Below the pieces are notes generated by a model. The model made no database searches. It was not told the origin of the DNA and saw only the letters and a list, made by a program, of their open reading frames with translations. DNA of 36,945 nucleotides from an uncultured Alphaproteobacteria bacterium. Its GTDB lineage: Bacteria; Pseudomonadota; Alphaproteobacteria; HIMB59; GCA-002718135. Shown one piece after another: positions 1-8,730 of this stretch. Position numbers and translations under genes: made by a program. Location of the stretch: contig CACBMH010000009.1 in NCBI GenBank assembly GCA_902539825.1, forward strand, positions 1 to 36,945, written 5' to 3'. Numbering within the stretch: position 1 is the first letter of the stretch; every line of letters begins with the position of its first letter.

Positions 1-700
1 TTAATACTTTAAAAAATTCAGGTTGGTTATGTTTTAAAAAATTTGCAACACTAAAACCATCAACTAAACTTGAGTCTCCTCCTGTAGATTCATTAGCAAT
101 ACAATGAAGTAATTGAATTCCAGGAACAGGCTTTCTATATGGGTTATCTGAATGCGATGTTAACTCTAATGCAGTATAGGCAAGATCATTTGGATTTGGC
201 TTAGAGACAACGTTAAATAATTTTCCAAAATTTGTTGCTCGAACTGGGCCTAATTTTTCAGCAAAATTTATAACTTCATTTTCTTCTGCTTTTGTATTTT
301 CGATTATTACATAACCGTATTGATAAAATACTTTAAGCATATTGATAAGTTCCTTTTTATTCTCAAAGATTTTATTATTATCAAAAATTTCTAAATTTTG
401 TTCACTGACATTCCATATTTTTTTTTCAGGTATGACATCAATATTATTGATTTCATTATAAAGATCATCGATATTAAAAGATCCTTTTGCTCCATCACTA
501 AATTCAACATTTAATATATTTTCGTTAACATTATGAGAATTTATAAATAGATTATCATCTAAGAGGCTTGGTTCATATAAACGTTGTAGATTATTTTGGT
601 CTACAAATTCACTCCCATTTAATCTTTCACGAAGCCAAATACTATGAAGTTTAAACTCTGATAATTTTCCTTCATTAATAGAAATTATTTTTTTTCCCAT
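1..700 (-). CDS. gamma-butyrobetaine dioxygenase family (TauD/BBOX-like), 3' end cut by window edge
   Basis: Translating the minus strand from ATG at 698-700 gives an open frame of 233 codons that runs off the left edge, so the C-terminal half is missing. The N-terminal part (about residues 1-95) resembles the small N-terminal domain of gamma-butyrobetaine and trimethyllysine hydroxylases. From about residue 115 the Fe(II)/2-oxoglutarate dioxygenase fold begins, with the metal motif HSD at 183-185 and the typical GGDSSLVDGF stretch at 207-216. Family members hydroxylate gamma-butyrobetaine to carnitine or act on related betaines; the exact substrate cannot be read here. The N-terminal Cys residues that bind zinc in animal BBOX are absent. 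An AT-rich gap of 86 nt separates it from the next gene upstream and contains a perfect TATAAT at 736-741 (minus), but no convincing -35 box. Confidence 0.8.
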   Translation of the reverse strand, partial: MGKKIISINEGKLSEFKLHSIWLRERLNGSEFVDQNNLQRLYEPSLLDDNLFINSHNVNENILNVEFSDGAKGSFNIDDLYNEINNIDVIPEKKIWNVSEQNLEIFDNNKIFENKKELINMLKVFYQYGYVIIENTKAEENEVINFAEKLGPVRATNFGKLFNVVSKPNPNDLAYTALELTSHSDNPYRKPVPGIQLLHCIANESTGGDSSLVDGFSVANFLKHNQPEFFKVL

Positions 701-786
701 TTTTAATTTATTAATTAATATTTAAATTTGTGTAAATTATAAAATATAGTTAAAAATTAAAAAATGGTTGAGAAATAAATGATTAA

Positions 787-1617
787 TTATTCTCCTAGTA
801 GAGAATCATCCAAAACTCTAGTTTCATATGCTGAATAAGAATGCCAGCCATGTACTGTTTGATCAAAATCAATTACACTACCTGTCATTAATCCAGATTC
901 TTCTGAGCACATAAAAGCTAATCCCTTTGCTACATCAATAGGTTTAATCAATCTGTTAAAAGGAACTTTTTTTTCTTCATCTTGTAACCAATTAGGATTT
1001 TTTTTATGAACTCTTGTTTGAATATCATGTTCAGCAGGAGTATCCGTCCATCCAATATTTAAGGCATTTACTCTTATTTGATAACTAGCGACAGAATTTG
1101 CAATATTTTTTGTCATTGTTGCTAAAGCAGCTTTTGATCCACTATAAGCAACAATAAATGGCATACCACTATACATTGCCATAGATAATACATTTGCAAT
1201 TGTTCCTTTGTTCTTATCTCTAATCATTATTTTAATTGTCTCTTGCATTAATATGAAAGGTGCACGGGTATTTATGTTATAATTATTTTCATAATTTTCT
1301 AGAGTAGCACTTAGAATTGTTCCTCTTTCTGTGTATCCTGCAACATTAATTAAAGAATTTATTGTTCCAAATTTTTTATCAGTCTCCAAAACAATTTTTT
1401 TGCAATCAACAACATTTTTAAGGTCTGCTTTTATATACAAACACTCAGTGCCTAATTTTTCAATCTGATTTTTAACTTCAAGACCTTTATTTTCTTGTCT
1501 CCCACAAATTGTAATTGCTTTAGCACCTCTGCTTGCTAATAATCTCGCTGTTTCAGCACCACTACCTTGTGTACTACCTGTAACTATAATGACCTTATCT
1601 TTAAATTGTTCATTCAT
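787..1617 (-). CDS. short-chain dehydrogenase/reductase (SDR)
   Basis: A 276-residue classical SDR, expected to be a cytosolic NAD(P)-dependent alcohol/ketone oxidoreductase. The cofactor loop TGSTQGSG lies at 13-20, NVAG at 91-94, and the catalytic set is Ser145, Tyr158 and Lys162 (YSGSK). The C-terminus is longer than usual after the TGSVIDFDQ segment and ends in a Trp/Tyr-rich tail. It is the last gene of a minus-strand run with two Gfo/Idh/MocA dehydrogenases and another SDR, only 15 nt after the preceding stop, so it is probably cotranscribed. That context suggests a sugar, polyol or sugar-acid substrate; the sequence does not say which. Family assignment is firm, substrate unknown. Confidence 0.88.
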   Translation of the reverse strand: MNEQFKDKVIIVTGSTQGSGAETARLLASRGAKAITICGRQENKGLEVKNQIEKLGTECLYIKADLKNVVDCKKIVLETDKKFGTINSLINVAGYTERGTILSATLENYENNYNINTRAPFILMQETIKIMIRDKNKGTIANVLSMAMYSGMPFIVAYSGSKAALATMTKNIANSVASYQIRVNALNIGWTDTPAEHDIQTRVHKKNPNWLQDEEKKVPFNRLIKPIDVAKGLAFMCSEESGLMTGSVIDFDQTVHGWHSYSAYETRVLDDSLLGE

Positions 1618-1632
1618 AGAATTTATCTATAA

Positions 1633-2634
1633 CTAAAATTTTGGTTTTACAACTTTATTTAATTTTGCTGATTTAGTAGCTGAATTAGCAAGAATTAAAG
1701 CATTCTTTCCATCCTCAAAAGTGACTGATATATTTTTTTTATTTTTTATTGATTTAATAAATTGATCTAATTGTATTTGATAAGCATCTTTGTATCTTTC
1801 AATAAAAAAATTTTTAATAGGTTTTTTTGCAAATGATAAATTTTGATTATAGTAATTGATATCATTATTTGGAACATTATCAGAAATTAACATTCCATTA
1901 CTTCCAAATACTTCGAGTCTTTGATCATAACCATAGACGGCTCTTCTTGAATTATTTATATGAACTAAAACACCTTTTTTTGATTTCATAAAACACATAG
2001 TTGTGTCATAATCATTGGTAACCTTAAAATCATTTGAGACATTTACAGAACCTTGTGCAAAAACTTCTACAATTGGATCATTATTAAGAATAAATCGTGC
2101 CAAATCAAAATCATGAATTGAACAATCTCTAAAAATTCCACCCGATTGTTTTAAATAATCAATACCAGGTGGAGAAGGATCTCTACTTGTGATTACAATC
2201 ATTTCAATTTTACCAATCTTTCCTGATAGAACCTCACTTTGTACTTTATTATGATTAGGATCAAATCTACGATTAAAACCAATTTGTATAGTTGGTTTAT
2301 ATTTTTTAATTTTTTGCCAACATTTATTTACTTTATTTATATCTAAATCAATTGGCTTTTCACATAATATAGCTTTATTACATTCTGCTCCTAGAGAAAT
2401 ATAATCTGTATGAGTCGGTGTGGCAGAAGCAATTAAAATAGCATTTATTTGATCTGAAGAAATTGCTTCCTTTGCAGTTTTTGCAATTTCACAACTATAT
2501 TTTTTTGCAATTTTTTTAGCAGAGCTTGTATCAATGTCATAAACATATTTGAGGCTCGCTTCTGGATGATCATTTATGATTGACGCATGTAATTTCCCAA
2601 TTCTTCCTGTTCCTAATAAGGTAAAATTAATCAT
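1633..2634 (-). CDS. iolG: inositol 2-dehydrogenase-type Gfo/Idh/MocA oxidoreductase
   Basis: A 333-residue protein with an N-terminal Rossmann domain (GTGRIG at 8-13) followed by the Gfo/Idh/MocA C-terminal domain. The catalytic motif CEKPID lies at 91-96 (Lys93), GFNRRFDP at 119-126, and the Asp170/His174 pair sits in FRDCSIHDFD. These match the Lys-Asp-His triad of myo-inositol dehydrogenases, and the whole pattern resembles rhizobial IolG. The expected reaction is NAD-dependent oxidation of myo-inositol, or a related cyclitol or sugar, to the 2-keto compound in the cytosol. The other iol genes (B, C, D, E) are not in this window, so a relaxed sugar-dehydrogenase role is possible. It is separated by 1 nt from the upstream Gfo/Idh gene. 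Confidence 0.83.
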   Translation of the reverse strand: MINFTLLGTGRIGKLHASIINDHPEASLKYVYDIDTSSAKKIAKKYSCEIAKTAKEAISSDQINAILIASATPTHTDYISLGAECNKAILCEKPIDLDINKVNKCWQKIKKYKPTIQIGFNRRFDPNHNKVQSEVLSGKIGKIEMIVITSRDPSPPGIDYLKQSGGIFRDCSIHDFDLARFILNNDPIVEVFAQGSVNVSNDFKVTNDYDTTMCFMKSKKGVLVHINNSRRAVYGYDQRLEVFGSNGMLISDNVPNNDINYYNQNLSFAKKPIKNFFIERYKDAYQIQLDQFIKSIKNKKNISVTFEDGKNALILANSATKSAKLNKVVKPKF

Positions 2635-2635
2635 T

Positions 2636-3823
2636 TTAGATTTTTATCCACTTTGAATTTAAATTAGAAGATTTTTTTGCTGCATAAATAAATTTAATAC
2701 CAGCGACACCATCATCAATTGTTGGAAATGAATATTTTTTATTTTTATTATGAATCTGATCAGCAAATTCTGAATAAATATTTGCAAAAGCTTCAAAGAA
2801 ACCTTCTGGGTGACCAGCAGCAATTCTTGAAGATGATAGTGAAAATTTAGATACTAATTTACTTGCTCTTGTTATAACTTTCATTGGTTTATCTAGTTCT
2901 GTAAACTTTAGATTATTTGGATCATCCTGTAACCATTCTATTGAACCTTTTGTTCCATACACTCTAATTTTTAGACCATTTTCTCCACCAGTAGCAGCGG
3001 ACGATACCCAGATTATACCTCTTGCCTTATTTCGCATTCTTAATAATACAAAAGCATTATCATCAACTGAAATTTCTGAGGATAATGAATTTACTTCTGC
3101 TGATATTTCATTTGCTTCTAATCCAGTCACATATCTCAACAAATGATACGCGTGAGTTCCAATTTCAGATAATATCATTGAGGGCCCAGATTGTTTTTTA
3201 TCTAGTCTCCATTTTAATGTTCTTTTTTCATCTTTCTTTTTTACTCCGACTGTATAACCTTGGGGGTACTCAACATTTATTAAATTGATTTTTCCTAATT
3301 TATGATTTGAAATAATATTTTTTGCCTCTCGTAGCATTGGATAGCTTGAGTAATTGTGTGTTAATGCAAATACAATTTTATTTTTTAAAATTACTTTTTT
3401 TAATTTAACAGCATCCTCAACTGTTGCGGTTAAAGGTTTGTCACAAATAATATGTATTCCTTTTTCAATAAATACTTTTGCTATCTTATAATGATCACCC
3501 GATGGAGTCATTATTCCAAGCGCTTGAATACCATCATTTCTTTTTGACTCAGCGGATGCCATAGACTTATAATCACTGTAACAACGATCATCAGCTAATC
3601 CTAATGAAGAACCAAAAGATTTAGATTTTTTTTTATCTTTTGAAAATATTCCAGCAACAAATTCAAATTTATTATCAAATCTTGCTGATAACCTATGAGT
3701 GTATCCAATAAATGAATTAGGACCTCCACCAATAAAACCAATTCTAATTTTATTTTTATTATTTAAAGTATCATTTCTAAGTAAGTCTAATCTACCAAAA
3801 GCAATTTTGGATTTTTTTTTCAT
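2636..3823 (-). CDS. Gfo/Idh/MocA family sugar oxidoreductase
   Basis: A 395-residue NAD(P)-dependent oxidoreductase with an N-terminal nucleotide loop GFIGGGP (29-35), followed by a Ser-Phe-Ile-Gly-Tyr-Thr-His stretch typical of one large bacterial subfamily found near sugar and inositol genes. The conserved active-site motif CDKPL and a later Gly-Thr-His-Ala-Tyr-His helix supply the expected Lys and His residues. It is about 60 residues longer than the IolG-like neighbour and clearly from a different subfamily, so the two probably act on different substrates or successive steps. Its ATG overlaps the stop codon of the upstream SDR by one base (TAATG), indicating translational coupling. No characterised member can be assigned from sequence alone. 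Confidence 0.85.
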   Translation of the reverse strand: MKKKSKIAFGRLDLLRNDTLNNKNKIRIGFIGGGPNSFIGYTHRLSARFDNKFEFVAGIFSKDKKKSKSFGSSLGLADDRCYSDYKSMASAESKRNDGIQALGIMTPSGDHYKIAKVFIEKGIHIICDKPLTATVEDAVKLKKVILKNKIVFALTHNYSSYPMLREAKNIISNHKLGKINLINVEYPQGYTVGVKKKDEKRTLKWRLDKKQSGPSMILSEIGTHAYHLLRYVTGLEANEISAEVNSLSSEISVDDNAFVLLRMRNKARGIIWVSSAATGGENGLKIRVYGTKGSIEWLQDDPNNLKFTELDKPMKVITRASKLVSKFSLSSSRIAAGHPEGFFEAFANIYSEFADQIHNKNKKYSFPTIDDGVAGIKFIYAAKKSSNLNSKWIKI

Positions 3824-4593
3824 TAATTAACTATGCCACCATCAATTACATAATTTTGTGCGGTACAACCAGAACTTTGATCGGATGCAAAAAACAAAAC
3901 TGGCTTTGATATATCTTCAGGCATAAGCATTCTCTTAATACATTGTCTGTCAAGTTGAGTTTTTTTAATTTCTGGAGTAAGCCATAATTTTTTTTGCCTC
4001 TCCGTAATGATCCAACCAGGAACAATACAATTTACTCTAATGTTATAGACACCTAAATCTCTTGCTAAAGTTCTTGTTAATCCCATAATAGCAGATTTTG
4101 CAGTGGTATATCCAGGCATACCGCCTTGAGAAATCATCCATGAAAAACTACCTATATTTACAACAGAACCTTTTCCTAAATCTTTCATGTCTTTATAGAC
4201 AGCTTGGGTTGCAAAAAAATAATGTCTTAAATTAATATTCATTCTATCATCCCAATATTCAGGGGTGACACTATCTAGATCATGTCTCTCATCATTTGCT
4301 GCATTATTTACCAGAATTGAAATTGGCCCAATTTCTTTTTTTACTTTCTCTAATGAACTTTTAAGTTGTTCTATATTTTTTAAATCACATTTTACAAATA
4401 GACAATCAATATCATATTTGTTTTTAATTTTTTTTGATAATTCGTTACCTAACTCATCATTTATATCTAAAAATGCAACTTTTGATTTTTGAGAAGCAAA
4501 TTGTTCGACAATACTTTCCCCAATTCCTGAGGCACCTCCTGTAATAAGCACTACTCTATCTTTTAGTGATGGATAAGTTGCGATTTCGTTCAT
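3823..4593 (-). CDS. SDR family sugar dehydrogenase-like
   Basis: A 256-residue classical SDR. The cofactor loop TGGASGIG spans 18-25, NNAA lies at 97-99 with its flanks, Asn121 is present, and Ser149, Tyr162 and Lys166 (YTTAK) form the active site. After the active site it has the PGW-TERQ-LW sequence and a CTAQNYVIDGG C-terminus, a combination I associate with SDRs near sugar-acid genes. The likely reaction is NAD(P)-dependent oxidation of an aldose or a keto-deoxy sugar acid. It is the first gene of the minus-strand four-gene run and starts only 28 nt from the divergent dehydratase gene, which supports a joint role in oxidative sugar breakdown. Substrate unassigned. Confidence 0.86.
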   Translation of the reverse strand: MNEIATYPSLKDRVVLITGGASGIGESIVEQFASQKSKVAFLDINDELGNELSKKIKNKYDIDCLFVKCDLKNIEQLKSSLEKVKKEIGPISILVNNAANDERHDLDSVTPEYWDDRMNINLRHYFFATQAVYKDMKDLGKGSVVNIGSFSWMISQGGMPGYTTAKSAIMGLTRTLARDLGVYNIRVNCIVPGWIITERQKKLWLTPEIKKTQLDRQCIKRMLMPEDISKPVLFFASDQSSGCTAQNYVIDGGIVN

Positions 4594-4621
4594 GATTATT
4601 TATGATATATTAATCTAAGTT

Positions 4622-6124
4622 ATGTTTAACATAATCAAATTAAATGAAAAAGATAATATTGGAATTGCTCCGATGGATATTCCTCAGAATATTAATATAA
4701 ATTATGGAATTAAATCTATAAATAATATTCCTTATGGCCATAAAATTTCTTTAAAAAAAATTAAAAGTGGTGATTTTATTTTTAAGTATGGTCAGATAAT
4801 AGGAATCTCAAATAAAAATATAGAACCTGGTGAACATGTACATTCCCATAATATGGGATATAGTGAATTCAAAAGAGAATATATCCGTAAAGATATTAGA
4901 AATGATATTAATAAAAGTGAAAAAACAGAATACTTTAAAGGCTTTAAAAGGAATAATGGATCATCAGGTACTAGGAATTATATAGGTTTAATTAGTACAG
5001 TTAATTGTTCGGCAACAGTTGTTAAAAAAATATCTAATAAAATAAATAATTATTTAAAAGATAATAATTTTGATAACATTGATGGGGCAGTTTGTTTAAA
5101 ACATTCATCAGGTTGTGGGATGAATACTTCTGGATATGCCATGAATGTATTTAACAGAACTATTGAAGGTTTTAAAATTCATCCTAATTTTGGAAAAGTT
5201 TTTGTTATTGGACTTGGATGCGAATGTGCCCAAATAAGTTTGTACAACAATGATCAGGAAAAAAGAAATATTGAATATTTGAATATTCAAGATGAAGGTG
5301 GAACAAATGAAATAATAACGAAAGTAACTTCAAAAATTTTTAATCAACTAAATGAAATTAATAGTATTTCTAGAACAAATATACCCATTTCAGAACTAAC
5401 AGTTGCTTTACAATGTGGTGGTTCAGATTCGTATTCTGGGATAACTGCAAATCCTGCACTAGGCTTTGCTTCAGATATGATTATTGATCATGGTGGAACA
5501 ACATTATTATCAGAGACTCCAGAAATATATGGAGCCGAACATTTATTATTTGAAAAATCATTAAACGAAAAAAATATAGAAAAACTAAATAAACAAATTG
5601 AATGGTGGAAAAAATATGTTGCTAGCAACGATAGCACATTAGATAATAATCCAAGTCCTGGTAATAAAAAAGGAGGTTTAACTACAATTCTGGAAAAGTC
5701 ATTAGGTGCAGTATCCAAAGCTGGAAATAGAAATATGGTTGATGTTCTCGATTATGCTGAACAGGTAAAAACCAAAGGTTTTAACTTTATGAATTCTCCA
5801 GGTTATGATCCTGTATCTGTAACTGGTCAAGTTGCTTCTGGCGCTAATGTTATTTGTTTTACTACTGGTCGAGGTTCGTGCTTTGGATTTAAACCCACTC
5901 CAAGTATTAAAATAGCAACAAATACAAATATGTATAATAAACTTAGTGAAGATATGGACATCAATGCTGGTACTATTATGGATAATGTTGCAAGCGTTAA
6001 TGAAGTTGGCAAAGAAATATTTGATAAAATAATTTCAGTTGCATCCGGTGAAAAATCAAAGAGTGAAATAAATGATTACGGTGATGATGAATTTAATCCT
6101 TGGATAATTGGAGCAACGCTATAA
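4622..6124 (+). CDS. uxaA: altronate/galactarate-type dehydratase (UxaA family, SAF + UxaA domains fused)
   Basis: A 500-residue hydro-lyase of the UxaA/GarD family. The N-terminal SAF domain (about 1-95) carries HVHSHN at 72-77. The large catalytic domain begins at GTRNY (116-120) and has NCSAT (128-132), HSSGCGM (161-167), a Gly-Cys-Glu-Cys segment near 199-202, and a final region with TGRGS and PSIKIATN. The family uses iron to dehydrate aldonates such as altronate or galactarate to 2-keto-3-deoxy acids; related enzymes act on other sugar acids such as L-fuconate. Some bacteria encode the two domains as separate genes; here they are fused. The gene is divergent from the SDR/IolG operon and ends 2 nt from the convergent alcohol dehydrogenase. 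No clear Shine-Dalgarno is seen. Confidence 0.87.
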   Translation: MFNIIKLNEKDNIGIAPMDIPQNININYGIKSINNIPYGHKISLKKIKSGDFIFKYGQIIGISNKNIEPGEHVHSHNMGYSEFKREYIRKDIRNDINKSEKTEYFKGFKRNNGSSGTRNYIGLISTVNCSATVVKKISNKINNYLKDNNFDNIDGAVCLKHSSGCGMNTSGYAMNVFNRTIEGFKIHPNFGKVFVIGLGCECAQISLYNNDQEKRNIEYLNIQDEGGTNEIITKVTSKIFNQLNEINSISRTNIPISELTVALQCGGSDSYSGITANPALGFASDMIIDHGGTTLLSETPEIYGAEHLLFEKSLNEKNIEKLNKQIEWWKKYVASNDSTLDNNPSPGNKKGGLTTILEKSLGAVSKAGNRNMVDVLDYAEQVKTKGFNFMNSPGYDPVSVTGQVASGANVICFTTGRGSCFGFKPTPSIKIATNTNMYNKLSEDMDINAGTIMDNVASVNEVGKEIFDKIISVASGEKSKSEINDYGDDEFNPWIIGATL

Positions 6125-6126
6125 AT

Positions 6127-7281
6127 TTATAAATCACCTTTAAAGGCGTTTATATACATTTTTAAAAAATCTTCTGCGTTAACTGGTATAGGATTTGTAC
6201 TTGTTGATGGATCATTAAAAGCCATTAAACTCATTTTTTCTAAATTTTTGTCATCATCAATTATTTCACTTAAAGTATGAGGAATATTTAAATTAGATCT
6301 AAGCTCTAAAATCCAATCCATAAAATTATTAAATGTTGCTGATTTTAAATTTATATATCTTGCAATATCAATAATTTTTTCTTCAATGCCTTTTTTATTA
6401 TATTGTAAAACATATGGCATAAATACTGCATTAGTTAATCCATGATGTGTATTATAAATTGCACCAACAGGATGACTTAAAGAATGAATAGCTCCCAAAC
6501 CTTTTTGGAAAGCAATTGAGCCCATAGAAGATGTTGCAAGCATATTAGCTCGAGCTTTTATATTTTTTCCATCTTTATAGGCTAGAATTAAATTATCCTT
6601 GATCATCTTTATCCCTTCTAAAGCTATTCCCTGAGAAAGAGGATGAAAATTATTAGATGAATAAGCTTCAAAACAATGGGCCAAAGCATCCATACCAGTA
6701 TATGCTGTCAATGATGAAGGTAATGGTATTGTTAAATCAGGATCAAGTATAACTATAGAAGGCAGCATTTTTGGATGGAAAATTATTTTTTTTTCTTGTG
6801 TTTTTTCATTAGTAAAAACTGATGCTCTTCCAGTCTCTGAGCCTGTTCCTGCTGTTGTCGGAACAGCAATAATAGGAAATATCGCATCACTAATTGCTCT
6901 TGTCCACCAATCACCAATATCTTCAAAATCCCATAAAGGTCTTTCTTGTTTAGACATAAAAGCGATACCTTTACCTGTATCCATACCAGAGCCACCCCCT
7001 ACAGCTATTACTCCATCGTGATTATTGTGGTTAAATTGTTTAACTCCCTCCTCTACATTTTGACTTGTAGGATTTGATTTTACTTTACTAAATATATTTG
7101 CTTTTTGATTAAGGGAGCTATTAATTTTAATAATAATATCAGTTTGAAGAATGCCTGGGTCAGTAACTATCAAAGGATTTTTAATATTTAAATTATCACA
7201 TGCTTTTTGAATTTCTTTAATTCTATTTAAACCAAACCACATATTTGTTGGATAATTCCAGTTTATGTTTTGTATTTCCAT
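6127..7281 (-). CDS. iron-containing alcohol dehydrogenase (FucO-like)
   Basis: A 384-residue group III Fe-dependent alcohol dehydrogenase. The NAD(P) loop GGGSGMDTGKG lies at 95-105 and PTTAGTGSE at 141-149. Four metal ligands can be placed by comparison with E. coli FucO: Asp198, His202, His266 and His280, with the same spacing. The family reduces aldehydes to alcohols or the reverse; lactaldehyde, glycolaldehyde and other short hydroxyaldehydes are plausible. Its ATG overlaps the stop of the upstream aldehyde dehydrogenase by one base, so the two are translationally coupled and probably act on the same aldehyde. With a sugar-acid dehydratase alongside, lactaldehyde from a deoxy-sugar acid is a reasonable but untested guess. 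Confidence 0.86.
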   Translation of the reverse strand: MEIQNINWNYPTNMWFGLNRIKEIQKACDNLNIKNPLIVTDPGILQTDIIIKINSSLNQKANIFSKVKSNPTSQNVEEGVKQFNHNNHDGVIAVGGGSGMDTGKGIAFMSKQERPLWDFEDIGDWWTRAISDAIFPIIAVPTTAGTGSETGRASVFTNEKTQEKKIIFHPKMLPSIVILDPDLTIPLPSSLTAYTGMDALAHCFEAYSSNNFHPLSQGIALEGIKMIKDNLILAYKDGKNIKARANMLATSSMGSIAFQKGLGAIHSLSHPVGAIYNTHHGLTNAVFMPYVLQYNKKGIEEKIIDIARYINLKSATFNNFMDWILELRSNLNIPHTLSEIIDDDKNLEKMSLMAFNDPSTSTNPIPVNAEDFLKMYINAFKGDL

Positions 7282-8660
7282 TAAAGTGTCCTTATGTGAT
7301 AACTTTTTGCTCGAGTAAGATGATCAAAACCTAAAACTGAAAGAGTAACACCAATGCCAGTATCTTTTACTCCTGTCCAAGCAAGACCTGGATCGAGATA
7401 ATCACATCTATTCATAAAAAAAGTACCTGTCTCTATTTTAGATCCCATACTTTGTGCAAACTCTTTATCAGAAGTCCAAATACTAGCAGTTAATCCATAA
7501 ACACTATCATTCATTAGGTTAATAGCATCTTCTTCATTTTTAACTTTCATTATTCCAACGGTTGGTCCAAAAGTTTCCTCTTTCATAAATTCCATTGAAT
7601 GATCTACATGTATAAGAGCTGAAGGACTAACATAGCAATTAGTTCCATCATCAGCCTTAAATTTATTTGAGTCAATTATATTTTTAGCACCTTTGTTTAA
7701 AGCTTGGGAAACTTGTGTTCTAATATATTTTGCTGCATTCATTCTAACAACAGGTCCTAAATTGGTATTTTCTTCTAGTGGATTTCCCAAAATATATTTT
7801 TCTGTAATTGATTTAAAACCATCTACAAATTTATCATATATTTTTTCATCAACATATATTCTTTCAATACCACAACATGATTGACCTGAATTGAAATAGG
7901 AACCATCAACTAAATTTTCGATTGCATGTTCAAGATTACAATCACTTCTCACATATGCTGGATCTTTTCCTCCAAGTTCTAATCCTGCACCTATAAATCT
8001 TGTGCCAATAGATTTTTTTATTTCTCTTCCTCCACTTACTGAACCAGTAAATAAAACATGATTTATTCGATTGTCAGAAATTACTTTTGAAGTAGATGAA
8101 TGATTTAAATGAAGAAATTGAAATATATTCTTTGGCAATGATGCTTTGGTAGCAGCATCAAATAATTGTTCAGCACATAATGGTGTTTGAGATGAATGTT
8201 TTAAAATAACAGTATTACCTGACAACAGACTTGGAACAATAGAGTTAACAGATGTATTAAAAGGATAATTCCAAGGTGCAATTACAAAAATTGTACCAAG
8301 TGGTTCCTTTTTTATATAATTATCAAACTCAGAGTCTTTTCTAGATACCAAATCCTCTAAAGCTCTTTCAGCGTTATCAATCATATAATTTGCTCTTTCT
8401 TCAAAACCTCTCATTTCACCAGGACATTGAATAATTGGTCTTCCAATTTGTTTGCATAAATTTTCAATGATTTCTTCATCATTTAAAAGGAATGATTTTA
8501 CAAAATTATTAATTATTTCTTTTCTTTCACGTAAAGAAGTTTCTTTCCACTCTTTCCTAGCGTCGTAAGCATTTTGAAGAACAGTTTCTATTTCACTATC
8601 TGTCGCAAAATTTCTTTCTACAAGTATAGAATTATCAATTGGACTAACAGTTTTAAGCAT
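7281..8660 (-). CDS. NAD(P)-dependent aldehyde dehydrogenase
   Basis: A 459-residue member of the aldehyde dehydrogenase superfamily, oxidising an aldehyde to its acid in the cytosol. The expected catalytic residues are visible: Asn131 in APWNYPFN, Glu228 in LELGGK and nucleophile Cys262 in GQSCC, with FTGSVSGG at 204-211 for NAD binding. The length is slightly shorter than the common 480-500 residues. It is the first gene of a two-gene unit with the iron alcohol dehydrogenase. A 70-nt gap separates it from the divergent SDR at 8731. A role in lactaldehyde, glycolaldehyde or semialdehyde oxidation downstream of the dehydratase fits the context, but the substrate is not visible in the sequence. 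Confidence 0.88.
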   Translation of the reverse strand: MLKTVSPIDNSILVERNFATDSEIETVLQNAYDARKEWKETSLRERKEIINNFVKSFLLNDEEIIENLCKQIGRPIIQCPGEMRGFEERANYMIDNAERALEDLVSRKDSEFDNYIKKEPLGTIFVIAPWNYPFNTSVNSIVPSLLSGNTVILKHSSQTPLCAEQLFDAATKASLPKNIFQFLHLNHSSTSKVISDNRINHVLFTGSVSGGREIKKSIGTRFIGAGLELGGKDPAYVRSDCNLEHAIENLVDGSYFNSGQSCCGIERIYVDEKIYDKFVDGFKSITEKYILGNPLEENTNLGPVVRMNAAKYIRTQVSQALNKGAKNIIDSNKFKADDGTNCYVSPSALIHVDHSMEFMKEETFGPTVGIMKVKNEEDAINLMNDSVYGLTASIWTSDKEFAQSMGSKIETGTFFMNRCDYLDPGLAWTGVKDTGIGVTLSVLGFDHLTRAKSYHIRTL

Positions 8661-8730
8661 TTTAATTGGTTTAGTTATTTTAATTAATTAAATCAATTAA
8701 ATTTTTTTAAATTATATATATAGTTTGTTT

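Noticed and set aside
6116-6150. Small inverted repeats (ATAAATTTAT, CCTTTAAAGG) at the uxaA/alcohol dehydrogenase junction as a terminator
   Set aside because: Short, AT-only or inside coding sequence, without a T tail; chance palindromes in AT-rich DNA.
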